From CAYLZN01 sp964387935 (GTDB taxonomy: Bacteria > Acidobacteriota > Vicinamibacteria > Vicinamibacterales > JAFNAJ01), in contig CAYLZN010000143.1 of assembly GCA_964387935.1 (NCBI GenBank), positions 1 through 12,888 on the forward strand: DNA of 12,888 nt, read 5' to 3'. A model generated the notes under the pieces. That model searched no databases and had not been told where the DNA came from. It worked only from the letters and a program-made list of their open reading frames with translations. Positions 1-7,230 of the stretch are shown piece by piece; position 1 is the first letter of the stretch, and each line of letters begins with the position of its first letter. A program made the position numbers and the translations under genes.

Positions 1-2
1 AC

Positions 3-602
3 CTCGACCTCCGATTCCGCAACCGCGTGCAGGTCCCGGAGCCCACGGCCCGGGCCGTCATGTTCTGCCTCATGGACGTTTCGGCCTCCATGGACGAGGG
101 CAAGAAGGACCTGGCCAAGCGCTTCTTCACGCTGCTGTACCTGTTCCTGACTCGCAAGTACGCCCACGTCGAGCTGGTCTTCGTCCGCCACACCGACGAT
201 GCCGAGGAGGTGGACGAACGGACGTTCTTCCACGCCACCAAGAGCGGCGGCACGATCGTGCTGTCGGCCCTGGAGCTGATGTCGGACATCGTGGAGGCCC
301 GCTACCTCAGCGGGGGCTGGAACGTCTACGCCGCACAGGCGTCCGACGGGGACGTCTTCGGTGCGGACGGGGCCAAGAGCGCGCGGTTCCTCGGCGAACG
401 CCTGCTGCCGCTCACGCGGTACTTCGCCTACCTGGAGACGCCGGATCACGCCGACGGGCGGACGAGCAGCCTGTGGGTGGAGTACGAGCAGATCCGCGCC
501 CCCAGGGGGGCCTTCGCCATGCGCCGCGTGACCCGCCGTGAGGAGATCTACCCCGTGTTCCGTGAGCTGTTCCGCAAGGAACCCGGAGTGTCGGCCGCAT
601 GA
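3..602 (+). CDS. DUF444 / YeaH-YhbH family protein, C-terminal part (5' end outside window)
   Basis: The open frame runs in from the left edge with no start in the window. It gives 199 residues up to the TGA at 600-602. Near its beginning it reads PEPTARAVMFCLMDVSASMD, which is the von Willebrand A-like core of DUF444 proteins (E. coli YeaH, about 427 residues) with a MIDAS-like DxSxS motif. Roughly the C-terminal half is present. A GTG at 27 could be called as a start, but homologous sequence (LDLRFRNR) continues upstream of it, so the gene is truncated by the window. In many bacteria this family is encoded between the PrkA/YeaG serine kinase and SpoVR and takes part in starvation and stationary-phase responses; its biochemical role is unknown. 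Its stop overlaps the SpoVR start (ATGA, 599-602), indicating translational coupling. The family assignment is firm; the role here is inferred from context. Confidence 0.92.
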   Translation, partial: LDLRFRNRVQVPEPTARAVMFCLMDVSASMDEGKKDLAKRFFTLLYLFLTRKYAHVELVFVRHTDDAEEVDERTFFHATKSGGTIVLSALELMSDIVEARYLSGGWNVYAAQASDGDVFGADGAKSARFLGERLLPLTRYFAYLETPDHADGRTSSLWVEYEQIRAPRGAFAMRRVTRREEIYPVFRELFRKEPGVSAA

Positions 603-2104
603 GCGCCCTCTCGACCGGTGCCGACTGGGACTTCGCGCTCATCGAGCGCTACGAACGCGCCATCGGCCAGCACGCCGCCGCGCACGGGCTCGACACCTAT
701 CCGAACCAGATCGAGGTGATCACCTCCGAGCAGATGCTCGATGCCTACGCGAGCGCCGGCCTGCCCGTCGGGTATCCGCACTGGACCTACGGCAAGGACT
801 TCATCCGCAACGAGCAGTTGTACCGGAAGGGCTACCAGGCGCTCGCCTACGAGATCGTCATCAACTCCAACCCGTGCATCGCCTACCTCATGGAGGAGAA
901 CACCATGGCGATGCAGGCCCTCGTCGTGGCGCACGCGTGCTTCGGGCACAACGCCTTCTTCAAGGGCAACTACCTGTTCAGGCAGTGGACCGACGCCGAC
1001 GCGATCATCGACTACCTCGTGTTCGCGCGGCGGTACGTCATGGAGTGCGAGGAGCGCCACGGCGAAGCGGCGGTGGAGGCGGTGCTCGATTCCTGTCACG
1101 CGCTGAGCGCGCACGGCGTGGACCGGTTCAAGCGACCGCAGCCGATCTCGGCGCGGGAGGAGAAAGCGAGGCTCGAGGCGCGGGTGGCCTACGAGGAGCA
1201 GCGCTTCGACGACCTCTGGCGGACCGTTCCTGGCCGCGAACCGCTGCAGCCGGCCGTCCGCAAGGAGCCGTTCCCGGCCGAGCCCGAGGAAAACGTGCTC
1301 TACTTCGTCGAGAAGCACTCGCCGAAGCTCGAGCCCTGGCAGCGCGAGCTCGTGCGCATCGTCCGGAAGCTGGCCCAGTACTTCTACCCCCAGGTCCAGA
1401 CCAAGGTCATGAACGAGGGGTGGGCCACGTTCTGGCACTACCAGCTGATCAACGATCTCTACCGCGACGGGCAGGTCACCGACGGGTTCATGCTCGAGTT
1501 CCTGCAGTCGCACACGAACGTGGTCACGCAGCGCGGGTTCGACGAGGCGGGCTTCTCGGGGCTCAACCCGTACGCCCTCGGGTTCGCGATGTTCCAGGAC
1601 CTGAAGCGGGTGTGCGACGCGCCGACGGCCGAGGATCGCGCGTGGTTTCCGGAGATCGCAGGCACGGACTGGCGCGCGACGCTCGACTTCGCCATGCGCA
1701 ATTTCAAGGACGAGTCGTTCATCGGCCAGTTCCTGTCACCGGCGGTGATGCGCGCGTTCAGGCTGTTCGCGGTGGCCGATCACGCAGCGGAGCCGGAGCT
1801 GGTCGTGGAGGCGATTCACGACGAGCGCGGCTACCGTCGCCTGCGGAAACTGCTGTCAGACCAGTACAAGCGGGAGACAGCCGTGCCGGACATCCAGGTG
1901 GTGCAGTTCGAGCGACGCGGCGACCGGTCGCTGACGCTGCGACACACGCGGCTGAGAGATCGTCCTCTCCTGGAGGAGGAGGCACGGGACGTGCTGAAAC
2001 ACCTCGCACGGTTGTGGGGGTTCACCGTGCGGCTCGAATCGATCGACGCGTCGGGCACCGTCCAGAGCACTCTGGAGTGCCGCGGCGCCGACGCGTCGTC
2101 CTGA
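599..2104 (+). CDS. SpoVR family protein (YcgB-like)
   Basis: A complete 501-residue cytoplasmic protein, close to the usual family length of about 500. Family hallmarks are visible: INSNPCIAYLMEENTMAMQ at about residues 96-114, followed by HACFGHNAFFKGNYLF, and NEGWATFWHYQLINDLY in the middle. SpoVR was named for a Bacillus spore-cortex phenotype, but the family is widespread in non-sporulating bacteria (E. coli YcgB), so sporulation should not be inferred. The molecular activity is unknown; the conserved His, Glu and Asn residues would suit metal binding, which is speculation. The ATG at 599 overlaps the DUF444 stop, and a GGAG lies at 585-588, about 10 nt upstream. The gene ends 6 bp from the convergent stop of the DUF5666-like gene. 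Together with DUF444 and a probable upstream prkA it forms a well-known conserved module. Confidence 0.95.
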   Translation: MSALSTGADWDFALIERYERAIGQHAAAHGLDTYPNQIEVITSEQMLDAYASAGLPVGYPHWTYGKDFIRNEQLYRKGYQALAYEIVINSNPCIAYLMEENTMAMQALVVAHACFGHNAFFKGNYLFRQWTDADAIIDYLVFARRYVMECEERHGEAAVEAVLDSCHALSAHGVDRFKRPQPISAREEKARLEARVAYEEQRFDDLWRTVPGREPLQPAVRKEPFPAEPEENVLYFVEKHSPKLEPWQRELVRIVRKLAQYFYPQVQTKVMNEGWATFWHYQLINDLYRDGQVTDGFMLEFLQSHTNVVTQRGFDEAGFSGLNPYALGFAMFQDLKRVCDAPTAEDRAWFPEIAGTDWRATLDFAMRNFKDESFIGQFLSPAVMRAFRLFAVADHAAEPELVVEAIHDERGYRRLRKLLSDQYKRETAVPDIQVVQFERRGDRSLTLRHTRLRDRPLLEEEARDVLKHLARLWGFTVRLESIDASGTVQSTLECRGADASS

Positions 2105-2110
2105 GCGCTC

Positions 2111-2461
2111 TTACTTCATCGCCTTCATCGTGACGCGGATGTCGGTCGCGGTCATGACGCCAGCCGCTTCGGCGTACTTGACCTCGACCTGATCGCCGGT
2201 CTTGATCACATCGCTCAGCTTCGGGCCGGCTTCGCCCTTCATCTGGGCCTCGCGGGTCGCGGTCGTGCCGCCCTTGCCGACGACCTTGGTCTTCGAATCG
2301 ACCTTGAACACCATGTCGGTGCCGTCGACCTTCACGGTTACCGAATCCCCAGCCACCGCGGACACGGTGCCCTTGGCTGACTTGTCGGCCGCCGCGGCCA
2401 CCCAGGGGGTGAACGCCACGACCATGGCCACGAGCGTCGCCAGTGCGATCAGTCGCTTCAT
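2111..2461 (-). CDS. small exported DUF5666-like protein
   Basis: A 116-residue protein with a clear Sec signal peptide: MKRLIA followed by a hydrophobic stretch ending in VAAAA, cleaved near residue 24-25. The mature part is a beta-rich, Lys/Asp-rich domain with the GTVSAVAGDSVTVKVDG pattern, a central FKVDSKTKV strand and a late KTGDQVEVKYAEA strand. This resembles the OB-fold-like DUF5666 proteins of the periplasm or cell surface. No enzymatic motif is seen and the function is unknown. The ATG at 2461 is chosen over an in-frame ATG at 2521 because the signal peptide begins there and a strong Shine-Dalgarno (GGGAGGAG, 2466-2473) lies just upstream; the longer form would add a basic, non-conserved extension across its own promoter. 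It is convergent with SpoVR and divergent from the acyl-CoA synthetase gene. Confidence 0.8.
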   Translation of the reverse strand: MKRLIALATLVAMVVAFTPWVAAAADKSAKGTVSAVAGDSVTVKVDGTDMVFKVDSKTKVVGKGGTTATREAQMKGEAGPKLSDVIKTGDQVEVKYAEAAGVMTATDIRVTMKAMK

Positions 2462-2465
2462 CTGT

Positions 2466-2473
2466 CTCCTCCC
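2466..2473 (-). promoter_or_regulatory. strong Shine-Dalgarno site of the DUF5666-like gene
   Basis: GGGAGGAG lies 4 nt before the ATG at 2461 and fixes this start over the upstream in-frame ATG. It is the best ribosome binding site in the window and contrasts with the apparently leaderless genes nearby. Confidence 0.8.
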
Positions 2474-2492
2474 AATGTGACGGTACCGCCCG

Positions 2493-2521
2493 ATTATGGG
2501 GGCGCCCGCCGCAAAATGCAA
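2493..2521 (-). promoter_or_regulatory. sigma70-like promoter of the DUF5666-like gene
   Basis: On the minus strand TTGCAT (2521-2516) is separated by exactly 17 nt from CATAAT (2498-2493). The -10 box matches the consensus at five of six positions. Transcription would start near 2486, giving a leader of about 25 nt that carries the GGGAGGAG site. Inferred from sequence only. Confidence 0.55.
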
Positions 2522-2558
2522 ACGGCTGCGGTGCCGTCGGGGGCATGGCGCGCGCCCC

Positions 2559-2570
2559 TATAATCGCGCA
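2559..2570 (+). promoter_or_regulatory. -10 box placed for a leaderless start of the acyl-CoA synthetase gene
   Basis: A perfect TATAAT at 2559-2564 is followed by six bases and then the ATG at 2571. A start site at the usual distance from the -10 box would fall on the A of the ATG, so the mRNA would be leaderless. No Shine-Dalgarno site precedes the ATG and no convincing -35 box is seen. Confidence 0.5.
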
Positions 2571-4703
2571 ATGTCCACGCTGCCACTCCCGTCCGGCCCC
2601 GTCCTTCCGTCGGTCGAGCCGATCTTCCGCCCACGGTCGGTCGCGATCATCGGCGCGTCGCGCGAGCGGCACAGCATCGGCTGGGACATCCTCGACAATC
2701 TGATCCGCTACGAGTTCCAGGGGCAGGTCTTTCCCGTCAACCCCAACGTGGGGGTGCTTCGCAGCCTCAAGTGCTATCCAACGGTCGAGGCGATTCCCGA
2801 TTCCGTGGACCTGGCGATCATCGCCGTGCCTCGGTCGTTCGTGGCGGCGCAGGCGGACGCGTGCGGCCGGAAGGGCGTCAAGGGGCTCGTCGTGATTACC
2901 GCCGGCTTCAAGGAAGTGGGTGACGCCGGCGCGGCGCTGGAGCAGGAGGTCCTCGCGATCGTCCGCCGCCACGGGATGCGCATGGTCGGCCCGAACTGCA
3001 TGGGTGTGATCAACACCGATCCGGCGGTGCGGCTCCAGGGGTCGTTCTCGGCGACGACCGAGCCGGTGGCCGGCAACATCGCGTTCTCGTCCCAGTCGGG
3101 CGCGCTCGGGGAAGCCATCCTCGCCCTCATGTCGCAACTGGGCCTCGGGCTGTCGATGTTCGTGTCGCTCGGCAACAAGGCGGACGTCTCGGGGAACGAC
3201 GTGCTGGAACTGTGGGAGCACGATCCGCGCACGCGCGTCATCCTGATGTATCTCGAGAGCTTCGGCAACCCCAACCGCTTCCTGCAGATCGCGCGGCGCG
3301 TCGCGCAACGCAAGCCGATCCTGGCCATGAAGTCCGGGCGGACGGCGGCCGGCGCGCGCGCAGCCGCCTCGCACACCGGGTCGCTCGCTGGCGCCGACGT
3401 GGCCGTCGAGTCCCTGCTCATGCAGTGCGGCGTCATCCGGGCCAGCTCCATCGCGGAGATGTTCGTGTTCGCCTCCGCGTTCGCGACCCAGCCGACGCCG
3501 AAGGGCAATCGCATCGCGATCGTGACCAACTCCGGCGGGCCGGGCATTCTCGCGGCCGATGCGTGCGTGCAGCTCGGCCTGGACGTGCCGCCACTCTCGG
3601 TCACGACGCAGGCGAGGATGCGGCCGCACGTGGCCCCGGAGGCATCGGTGGTCAACCCGGTGGACATGATCGCCAGCGCGCGGGGGGAGCACTACGAGGT
3701 CTGCATCCGCGCGGTCATGGAGGATTCGGCGATCGACGCGGTGATCACGATTTTCACGTCACTCGAGAGCATCGACAGCATGAAGGTGGCGGAAGGCATC
3801 ATGCGCGGGGCCGCGGGCGTCGACAAGCCGATCCTGATCTGCTTCATGGGCAAGATCGCCTCGAAGCCGGCGATCGAGCGGATGAAGCACGCCGGCTTGC
3901 CGGTCTACACGTTCCCGGAGGAGGCGGCGCAGGCCATCGCGGCACTGGTCCAGTACCGGGCCTGGCTGGACAGGCCCGAGGGGCGGGTCGCGACGTTCGA
4001 CGACGTCGATCGCACACGCATCGAGGGGATCTTCGCGGCCGTCCGCGCCGCAGGCCGATCGGACCTGACGCTGGCCGAATCGCTGGCCGTCCTCGACGCC
4101 TGCCGCCTCCCGGGGGTGCCCTGGCAGGAAGCGGCCGATCCCGCCGGCGCACGAGCCGCGGCGGCGGCGCTCGGCTTCCCCGTGGTGCTCAAAATCAGCT
4201 CCGCCCGGGTGACGCACAAGTCGGACGTCGGCGGGGTACGCCTGGACCTTCCGGACGGCGCCGCGGTCGAGGCGGCGGCTGCCGACATGCTGGCCCGCGT
4301 GCGCCCGCTGGACCCCGAGGCGCGCCTCGTCGTGCAGGCTAGGGTCGCGGGCGGAACGGAAGTCATCGTCGGCGCGTCGGCGGACCCGAAGTTCGGCCCG
4401 CTGCTGATGTTCGGCCTGGGGGGGATCTTCGTAGAGATCCTCGAGGACGTCACGTTCCGCGTCCATCCGATCTCGGACGTGGATGCGCGGGAGATGCTGG
4501 AGGGGATCAAGGGTTTCCCGATCCTCCGGGGCGCCAGAGGTCACGCGCCCGCGGATCTCGACGTGCTCGTCGAGGTCCTGCAGCGACTGAACGACCTGCT
4601 CACCGAGTTCCCGGAGATCCAGGAATTCGACATCAACCCGCTGCTCGCCGGCGGGACGCGCGCGAGCTCCGCGGCGGTCGATGCGAGGTTCAGGGTGAAG
4701 TAG
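2571..4703 (+). CDS. acetate-CoA ligase (ADP-forming), fused alpha-beta subunits
   Basis: A 710-residue cytoplasmic protein of the NDP-forming acyl-CoA synthetase superfamily. The reaction interconverts an acyl-CoA, ADP and phosphate with the free acid, CoA and ATP. Order of parts: an N-terminal CoA-binding Rossmann domain (about 15-145), succinyl-CoA-ligase-like domains (about 150-470) and a C-terminal ATP-grasp domain (about 490-705). The alpha-type phosphohistidine motif SHTGS has its His at residue 268; the beta-type swinging-loop motif THKSDVGGV has its His at 549. Both are intact, arguing for an active enzyme. The C-terminus ends with the usual DINPLL motif. There is no GNAT acetyltransferase domain, so this is not a PatZ/Pat-type protein acetylase. 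Substrate range (acetate, propionate or aromatic acids) cannot be read from sequence. An in-frame ATG at 2496 is rejected because it adds a basic, non-conserved leader and ignores the TATAAT placed for 2571. Confidence 0.92.
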   Translation: MSTLPLPSGPVLPSVEPIFRPRSVAIIGASRERHSIGWDILDNLIRYEFQGQVFPVNPNVGVLRSLKCYPTVEAIPDSVDLAIIAVPRSFVAAQADACGRKGVKGLVVITAGFKEVGDAGAALEQEVLAIVRRHGMRMVGPNCMGVINTDPAVRLQGSFSATTEPVAGNIAFSSQSGALGEAILALMSQLGLGLSMFVSLGNKADVSGNDVLELWEHDPRTRVILMYLESFGNPNRFLQIARRVAQRKPILAMKSGRTAAGARAAASHTGSLAGADVAVESLLMQCGVIRASSIAEMFVFASAFATQPTPKGNRIAIVTNSGGPGILAADACVQLGLDVPPLSVTTQARMRPHVAPEASVVNPVDMIASARGEHYEVCIRAVMEDSAIDAVITIFTSLESIDSMKVAEGIMRGAAGVDKPILICFMGKIASKPAIERMKHAGLPVYTFPEEAAQAIAALVQYRAWLDRPEGRVATFDDVDRTRIEGIFAAVRAAGRSDLTLAESLAVLDACRLPGVPWQEAADPAGARAAAAALGFPVVLKISSARVTHKSDVGGVRLDLPDGAAVEAAAADMLARVRPLDPEARLVVQARVAGGTEVIVGASADPKFGPLLMFGLGGIFVEILEDVTFRVHPISDVDAREMLEGIKGFPILRGARGHAPADLDVLVEVLQRLNDLLTEFPEIQEFDINPLLAGGTRASSAAVDARFRVK

Positions 4704-4707
4704 GCAG

Positions 4708-4770
4708 GCGTACGACGCACGGCGTACGGCGTACGACGTACGGCGGCGTACGGACAGAACACGGCGTACG
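4708..4770. repeat. array of CGTACG palindromes between convergent genes
   Basis: Six copies of the palindrome CGTACG begin at 4709, 4723, 4730, 4737, 4747 and 4765. Most sit in an ACGGCGTACGG context. Spacing is irregular (7 to 18 bp). The array fills nearly all of the 74 bp between the acyl-CoA synthetase stop and the permease stop. Self-complementary copies could pair and act as a bidirectional terminator, or this could be a genome-wide dispersed repeat. There is no T-run typical of an intrinsic terminator. Confidence 0.75.
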
Positions 4771-4777
4771 GGCGGGG

Positions 4778-5974
4778 CTACTCGTACCTGAAGGCCTTCG
4801 TCCCCGCCCAGGTGAGGAGCAGGGTGCCGGCCACGAGGGCCGCGAGGTGGGGCAGCACCGTGGCCGCGCCGTCACCGAAGCTGACCAGGCGGTGCAAGGC
4901 GTCCATCATCCAGCCGGTCGGCAGGAGCATGGCGAACGACTGCATCCAGCGCGGCGCGATCTCGATCGGCCACCAGCAGCCGCCCAGCGCGCCGAGCGCC
5001 ATGGAGCTCATGATGCCGAAGCCGACCATCTGGCCCTCGCTGCGGGCCAGGCTGCCGAGGACCAGGGCGAGGGAAGCGTTGAACGCGGCCCAGGCGACCA
5101 TCAGCAGGCACACCATCGGCAGCGAAGCCCCCCAGTCCATCCGGAAGAGGATGGTGCCCGCCAGCATCGCAAACGCAATCTGAATCAACGCGAGCACCAG
5201 GCGCGCGGCCCACTTGCCGGCGACCAGCGACGCTCGCGTGATGGGCGACGCGGCCAGCCGTCGCAGCAGGCCGAGGCGACGCTCGAGCACCAGGGAGATC
5301 CCGCCGCTCGTGAGCGCCACCAGCATCGTGAACATGACCAGCGTGCCCGGGATGGCCTGCTCGAACCCGGACGGCGCGCGGCGACGGGTGCCGGCCGATT
5401 CCACCACCAGCGACACCTGGCGCGGCGCGTGCCCGAGCGCGCGAAACGTGGACGCCTCCGCCGGAGTCCCCTCCGTGACAAGGACGGCGAGATCCGCGAC
5501 AACGCCGTACACTGCGCGGCCGATGCGCAACTGCTCGTACTGCACCGCCGACCCTTCGGCGCGGGTCACGTAGGTCAGCGTCTGGCGCTGGCCCGCAGCC
5601 ACCGCCTCGCTGAAACTGACCGGAGCCCCGGCCCCTTGATCACTCGGAGCCCCGGGCCTTTGAGGCCCGGGGATCACCAACACCCGCACGGCCTTCGCCT
5701 TCTTCTCCTCCGTCACCTCGCGATCGATCGCGAAGTGCTGGGCCTCGAGCTCTCCGATCAACTCGTCCAGCACGGGGCCGCCATCAGCAGGCGCGTCCAG
5801 CAGCAGCACATCCGGGCGGGCGGAGGTCCCGCCGCGCGGCCCGAATCCCCCGGTGACCGTGCCGATGAAGTAGAAGAACACGATCGGCATGACGAACACC
5901 CAGAGCAGCGCCTCGCGCTGCCGGAGCATCTGGGTGAGGTCGGCCCGCGCGACGAACCGCGCCGCGGCGCTCAT
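4778..5974 (-). CDS. ABC-2 type transporter permease (second permease of the exporter)
   Basis: A 398-residue inner-membrane protein of the ABC-2 permease family. One N-terminal TM helix (about 22-42, with VFVMPIVFFYFIG) is followed by a large extracytoplasmic domain (about 45-205) and then five TM helices at about 210-230, 256-277, 282-308, 315-338 and 372-393. The GGCWWPIEIAPRWMQ and LLPTGWMMDALHRL segments are typical of the family. The true start is the ATG at 5974, which overlaps the stop of the upstream permease (ATGA) and has GGAGG just upstream; longer in-frame versions run into that permease. Residues 103-120, rich in Gly, Pro, Gln and Ala, look like an insertion encoded by a palindromic DNA element. 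With the ATPase and the other permease it should form a heteromeric exporter of unknown substrate. Confidence 0.9.
   Translation of the reverse strand: MSAAARFVARADLTQMLRQREALLWVFVMPIVFFYFIGTVTGGFGPRGGTSARPDVLLLDAPADGGPVLDELIGELEAQHFAIDREVTEEKKAKAVRVLVIPGPQRPGAPSDQGAGAPVSFSEAVAAGQRQTLTYVTRAEGSAVQYEQLRIGRAVYGVVADLAVLVTEGTPAEASTFRALGHAPRQVSLVVESAGTRRRAPSGFEQAIPGTLVMFTMLVALTSGGISLVLERRLGLLRRLAASPITRASLVAGKWAARLVLALIQIAFAMLAGTILFRMDWGASLPMVCLLMVAWAAFNASLALVLGSLARSEGQMVGFGIMSSMALGALGGCWWPIEIAPRWMQSFAMLLPTGWMMDALHRLVSFGDGAATVLPHLAALVAGTLLLTWAGTKAFRYE
5621..5675. repeat. palindromic GC-rich element inside the permease coding sequence
   Basis: A perfect 10-bp inverted repeat pairs 5650-5659 (CCCCGGGCCT) with 5663-5672 across a 3-nt loop. 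It is preceded by two direct copies of CGGAGCCCCGG, 24 bp apart at 5621 and 5645. The stretch encodes the low-complexity Pro/Gly/Ala segment of the permease and keeps the frame open. This suggests a REP-like element accepted within a gene. Confidence 0.6.
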
Positions 5975-7230
5975 CTGGCGCCTCCGTCGAAGCGGTGCTG
6001 CAGCCGCCGGGCCGCCCAGGCGAACGCCACCGCGGCCGGGACGGCCATGACCACCGCCGACACGATCAACTGGTTCCACGCGGCCGTCCCCGTCAGCAGG
6101 CCCTGCAGGCGGGCCACCCCCTGGCCGTTCGGCGTCCACCGCCCGGCGGCCGCCATCCACGGGGGCATCGCGTCGAAGGGAAAGAAGGAGCCGCCGATCA
6201 TCATCAGCGGGAAGACCATCATGCTCGCCACGAGGTTGGCCGTCCGTTGCGAGCTGGCGGCGACCTGCGGCACGAGGAACACGGCCAGCAGGATCGCGCC
6301 CGCGAAGATGCACCACGGCCAGGCCGCCAGCGCTCGCCATGCCGGAATCTCGAACAGCAGCACGCCCACGGTCAGCCCGACGAGCGACACGGCAGCCATC
6401 AGGACCGTTCCGGCGACGAGCTTTCCGGCAAGGAAGCTGGCGATACCGGTCGGGGCCACGAGGGCGCGACGCAGCGTGCCTTGCGTCTGTTCCTCCCACA
6501 CGTCGGCGGTCATGCCCTGCGCGATGAACAGCAGCGACATGAAGAGCAGGCCCGGGATCATCACACGCCCGAACCCGAGCCCCCCTGCCTCCGCCGGGCG
6601 TGCGCCCGCTTCCTCGATCCGCAGGTCGAGCACGGGTGGCAGCGCCACCGTCCTCAACACCCGCAGCCGATCGCTGATGGCACTCGCCAGCGACGACACC
6701 GCAGCACTCGTCGGAAACGACGCGCTGTTGTCGACCTGCTCGCCCAGGGCCCGCAGTTCCGGTCCGAACACCCGCTGCAGGTAGAAGGCGGCCTCGACCT
6801 GCAGCTCCAGGGTTTCCCGTACGATGCCGGGCAGGATCCGCTGGGCGGGGTTGGTCAGGAGCGTGAGCTTCAGCGGCGCCTGGTCCAGCACGGCCTCGGT
6901 GGCGCCCTTGGGGACGACGATCAGGGCGCTGGCATCGCCGGCAGCCACTCGCGCCTGCCCGGTCGTCGCGTCGGTGCGGGTCACCTGGAACAGCGAGCCG
7001 AGCGAGCCCTGCGTCAGGCTGCCCTCGATGAGGCGTCCGACGAGCGAGGCGTCTTCGTCGGCGAGCAGGACCACACCACGCGGTCCCTGCGATCGACCGC
7101 TCCCACTGGCGAGAGACAGCAACAGCCCGACCATCAGCGGCAGCCCAAGCCAGAGGGCGATCGCCAGCGGGTCGCGCGCCCGGCGCGCGAGGTCCTTCCG
7201 CGCAGAGGCCAGGGTGAAGGACAGGCTCAC
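5971..7230 (-). CDS. ABC-2 type transporter permease (first permease of the exporter)
   Basis: A 419-residue inner-membrane protein. One TM helix (about 22-41) precedes a large extracytoplasmic domain (about 45-222), followed by TM helices at about 223-243, 269-293, 303-325, 333-353 and 387-409. This is the ABC2_membrane_3 architecture. The VWEEQTQGTLRRALVAP cytoplasmic loop and the GGSFFPFDAMPPWM re-entrant segment near the fifth helix are characteristic. The start is GTG at 7230, overlapping the stop of the ATPase gene (GTGA, 7230-7227), with a GGGAG about 10 nt upstream; its own stop overlaps the next permease start. It is therefore the middle gene of a coupled ATPase-permease-permease set. 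The two permeases differ in sequence and presumably form a heterodimer. Substrate unknown. Confidence 0.92.
   Translation of the reverse strand: MSLSFTLASARKDLARRARDPLAIALWLGLPLMVGLLLSLASGSGRSQGPRGVVLLADEDASLVGRLIEGSLTQGSLGSLFQVTRTDATTGQARVAAGDASALIVVPKGATEAVLDQAPLKLTLLTNPAQRILPGIVRETLELQVEAAFYLQRVFGPELRALGEQVDNSASFPTSAAVSSLASAISDRLRVLRTVALPPVLDLRIEEAGARPAEAGGLGFGRVMIPGLLFMSLLFIAQGMTADVWEEQTQGTLRRALVAPTGIASFLAGKLVAGTVLMAAVSLVGLTVGVLLFEIPAWRALAAWPWCIFAGAILLAVFLVPQVAASSQRTANLVASMMVFPLMMIGGSFFPFDAMPPWMAAAGRWTPNGQGVARLQGLLTGTAAWNQLIVSAVVMAVPAAVAFAWAARRLQHRFDGGAR

Noticed and set aside
538..2133. Long open plus-strand frame overlapping SpoVR
   Set aside because: Its translation is Arg-rich low complexity, while the other frame encodes a full SpoVR with conserved motifs.
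2022..3692. Long open frame on the minus strand across the acyl-CoA synthetase gene
   Set aside because: It is Arg/His/Asp-rich without recognisable domains and lies opposite a gene with strong family motifs. It is a high-GC antisense artefact.
4847..6784. Long open plus-strand frame opposite the two permeases
   Set aside because: Composition is typical of an antisense shadow, and the minus strand has clear TM helices and coupled starts.
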